Shown here: positions 63,280 through 64,000 of the stretch, one piece after another
How the letters are laid out: every line of letters begins with the position of its first letter
Position numbering within the stretch: the stretch's first letter is position 1
Program-made: the position numbers and the translations under genes
Assembly: GCF_009910325.1 (NCBI RefSeq)
Contig: NZ_SUMG01000008.1
Coordinates: 1-64,000, forward strand
Direction: 5' to 3'
DNA from: Isachenkonia alkalipeptolytica
GTDB taxonomy: Bacteria; Bacillota; Clostridia; Peptostreptococcales; T1SED10-28
DNA: 64,000 bases
Notes under the pieces: model-generated
The model's input: only the letters and a program-made list of their open reading frames with translations
Told to the model about the DNA's origin: nothing
Database searches by the model: none

Positions 63280-64000
63280 ATGAATTTTCTCGAAATGGAA
63301 AGAAAAGCTAGGGTCAACTTAAAAGGATATTGCCGAGTATGTCCCGAGTGCGACGGATACGCCTGTGCTGGTGAGGTTCCAGGAATGGGTGGAGCTGGAA
63401 CCGCTGCAGCCTTTAAGAATAACGTAAAAGATTTAAAAAACGTTCGACTCAAATTAAAGACTATTCACAGTGCTAAAGATCCCAGGATAGAAAGTTCGTT
63501 TTTCGGCAATAAAGTGAGCTTTCCTATATTGGTAGCTCCGGTAACAGGTAGTGCTTTTAATATGGGGGGGGCCTTACGGGAAGAAGAATATATCAAAAGT
63601 GCAGTTCAGGGAAGTGAAAATGCAGGAACTTTGGCAATGATTGGGGATTCTGCTGATCTTACAATGTATGACGAGGGATTACGGGCGCTTAAACAAGTCC
63701 GGGGTAAAGGCGCTGCGATCATTAAACCGAGAGTCAATCAGGATATCATTGAAAACATCAAAAAAGCTGAAAAAATCGGATTAAGTGCTGTAGGAGTCGA
63801 TATTGACGGAGCAGGGCTTATAACCATGGCCTTAAAAGGTCAACCGGTAGGCCCAAAGACCGTGGAAGAATTAAAAGCGATTGTTAAGGCTACAGAACTC
63901 CCCGTTGTGTTAAAAGGTATAATGACTCCGGAAGAGGCTGATCTCGCCGTTGAAATCGGTGCCAAAGCTATTGTGGTATCTAACCATGGAGGGCGGGTCT
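63280..64000 (+). CDS. FMN-dependent alpha-hydroxy-acid dehydrogenase, 3' truncated by window
   Basis: First ~240 residues of an alpha-hydroxy-acid oxidase/dehydrogenase-type TIM barrel. PILVAPVTGSAF, GTLAMIGDSAD and the FMN/active-site lysine region LPVVLKGIMTPEEA, AIVVSNHGGR are seen before the sequence ends; the catalytic His lies in SNHGGR. N-terminal CRVCPECDGYAC is a Cys-rich addition found in clostridial members. In Clostridia such enzymes may oxidise lactate or similar hydroxyacids. ATG 63280 behind AAGAGGTG. Confidence 0.88.
   Translation, partial: MNFLEMERKARVNLKGYCRVCPECDGYACAGEVPGMGGAGTAAAFKNNVKDLKNVRLKLKTIHSAKDPRIESSFFGNKVSFPILVAPVTGSAFNMGGALREEEYIKSAVQGSENAGTLAMIGDSADLTMYDEGLRALKQVRGKGAAIIKPRVNQDIIENIKKAEKIGLSAVGVDIDGAGLITMALKGQPVGPKTVEELKAIVKATELPVVLKGIMTPEEADLAVEIGAKAIVVSNHGGRV

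Noticed and set aside
1-64000. CRISPR array, tRNA or rRNA genes
   Set aside because: No regularly spaced direct repeats and no tRNA or rRNA sequence pattern noticed in the window.

Overview
The window looks like a chromosome segment of a low-GC, spore-former-type Firmicute, most like the strictly anaerobic, often alkaliphilic Clostridia around Alkaliphilus/Natronincola. The pointers are AT-rich DNA, strong GGAGG ribosome sites, Hcp, rubredoxin, Fe/Mn superoxide dismutase, a B12-dependent methionine synthase, a glycine riboswitch, betaine/carnitine genes and two genes that need UGA read as selenocysteine. The species assignment is inference. No tRNA, rRNA or CRISPR array was seen.

Left part (1-15 kb): the 3' end of an IS605-type TnpB gene with its right-end hairpin; cardiolipin synthase; an orphan PAS histidine kinase; a PadR/DUF2812 operon with four tandem operator repeats; a thioredoxin-fold peroxiredoxin interrupted by an in-frame TGA (probable selenoprotein); sodA behind a Fur-like box; a second, divergently designed PadR/HAAS operon; glyoxalase, MoaE-like protein, a cytoplasmic reductive-dehalogenase-like protein, a cupin and a PQQ-type sugar dehydrogenase.

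Middle (15-36 kb): a tandem glycine riboswitch with terminator controls a PF13303-type membrane transporter. Next is a 1001-residue MetH whose reactivation domain is at the N-terminus instead of the C-terminus. A sigma-54 activator with a PAS sensor then precedes a good -24/-12 promoter and a nine-gene run: a complete branched-chain-amino-acid-type ABC transporter, two alpha/beta hydrolases (one PHA-depolymerase-like), a FabH-like condensing enzyme and an acetyl-CoA/4-hydroxybutyrate CoA-transferase. This run is the best candidate for an undescribed catabolic pathway. A patatin and a GH3 glucosidase with swapped domain order follow.

Carnitine/betaine block (35-42 kb): a TetR regulator and a carnitine operon in the order cdhC (BKACE), cdhA (dehydrogenase), cdhB (thioesterase) and a betaine/carnitine-binding lipoprotein, with the same operator-like sequence in front of both tetR and cdhC. 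Convergent to it lie a GbsR regulator, an isochorismatase-fold hydrolase and a second betaine-type binding lipoprotein. Carnitine would be turned into glycine betaine plus an acetoacetate unit.

Right part (42-64 kb): oligoendopeptidase F, an MFS carrier, a decayed phospholipase-D gene, an AI-2E-type exporter, small CsbD-like proteins, rubredoxin, two PAS histidine kinases, an RseC-like membrane protein with a second in-frame TGA (probable selenoprotein), a macrodomain protein, tandem UspA genes, a CatE-like protein, a Crp/Fnr regulator divergent from hcp with a decayed flavodiiron gene between them, an ABC-2 exporter, and the start of an FMN-dependent hydroxyacid dehydrogenase. A 39-bp palindrome sharing the core AAAAGTGTACC sits at three gene ends.
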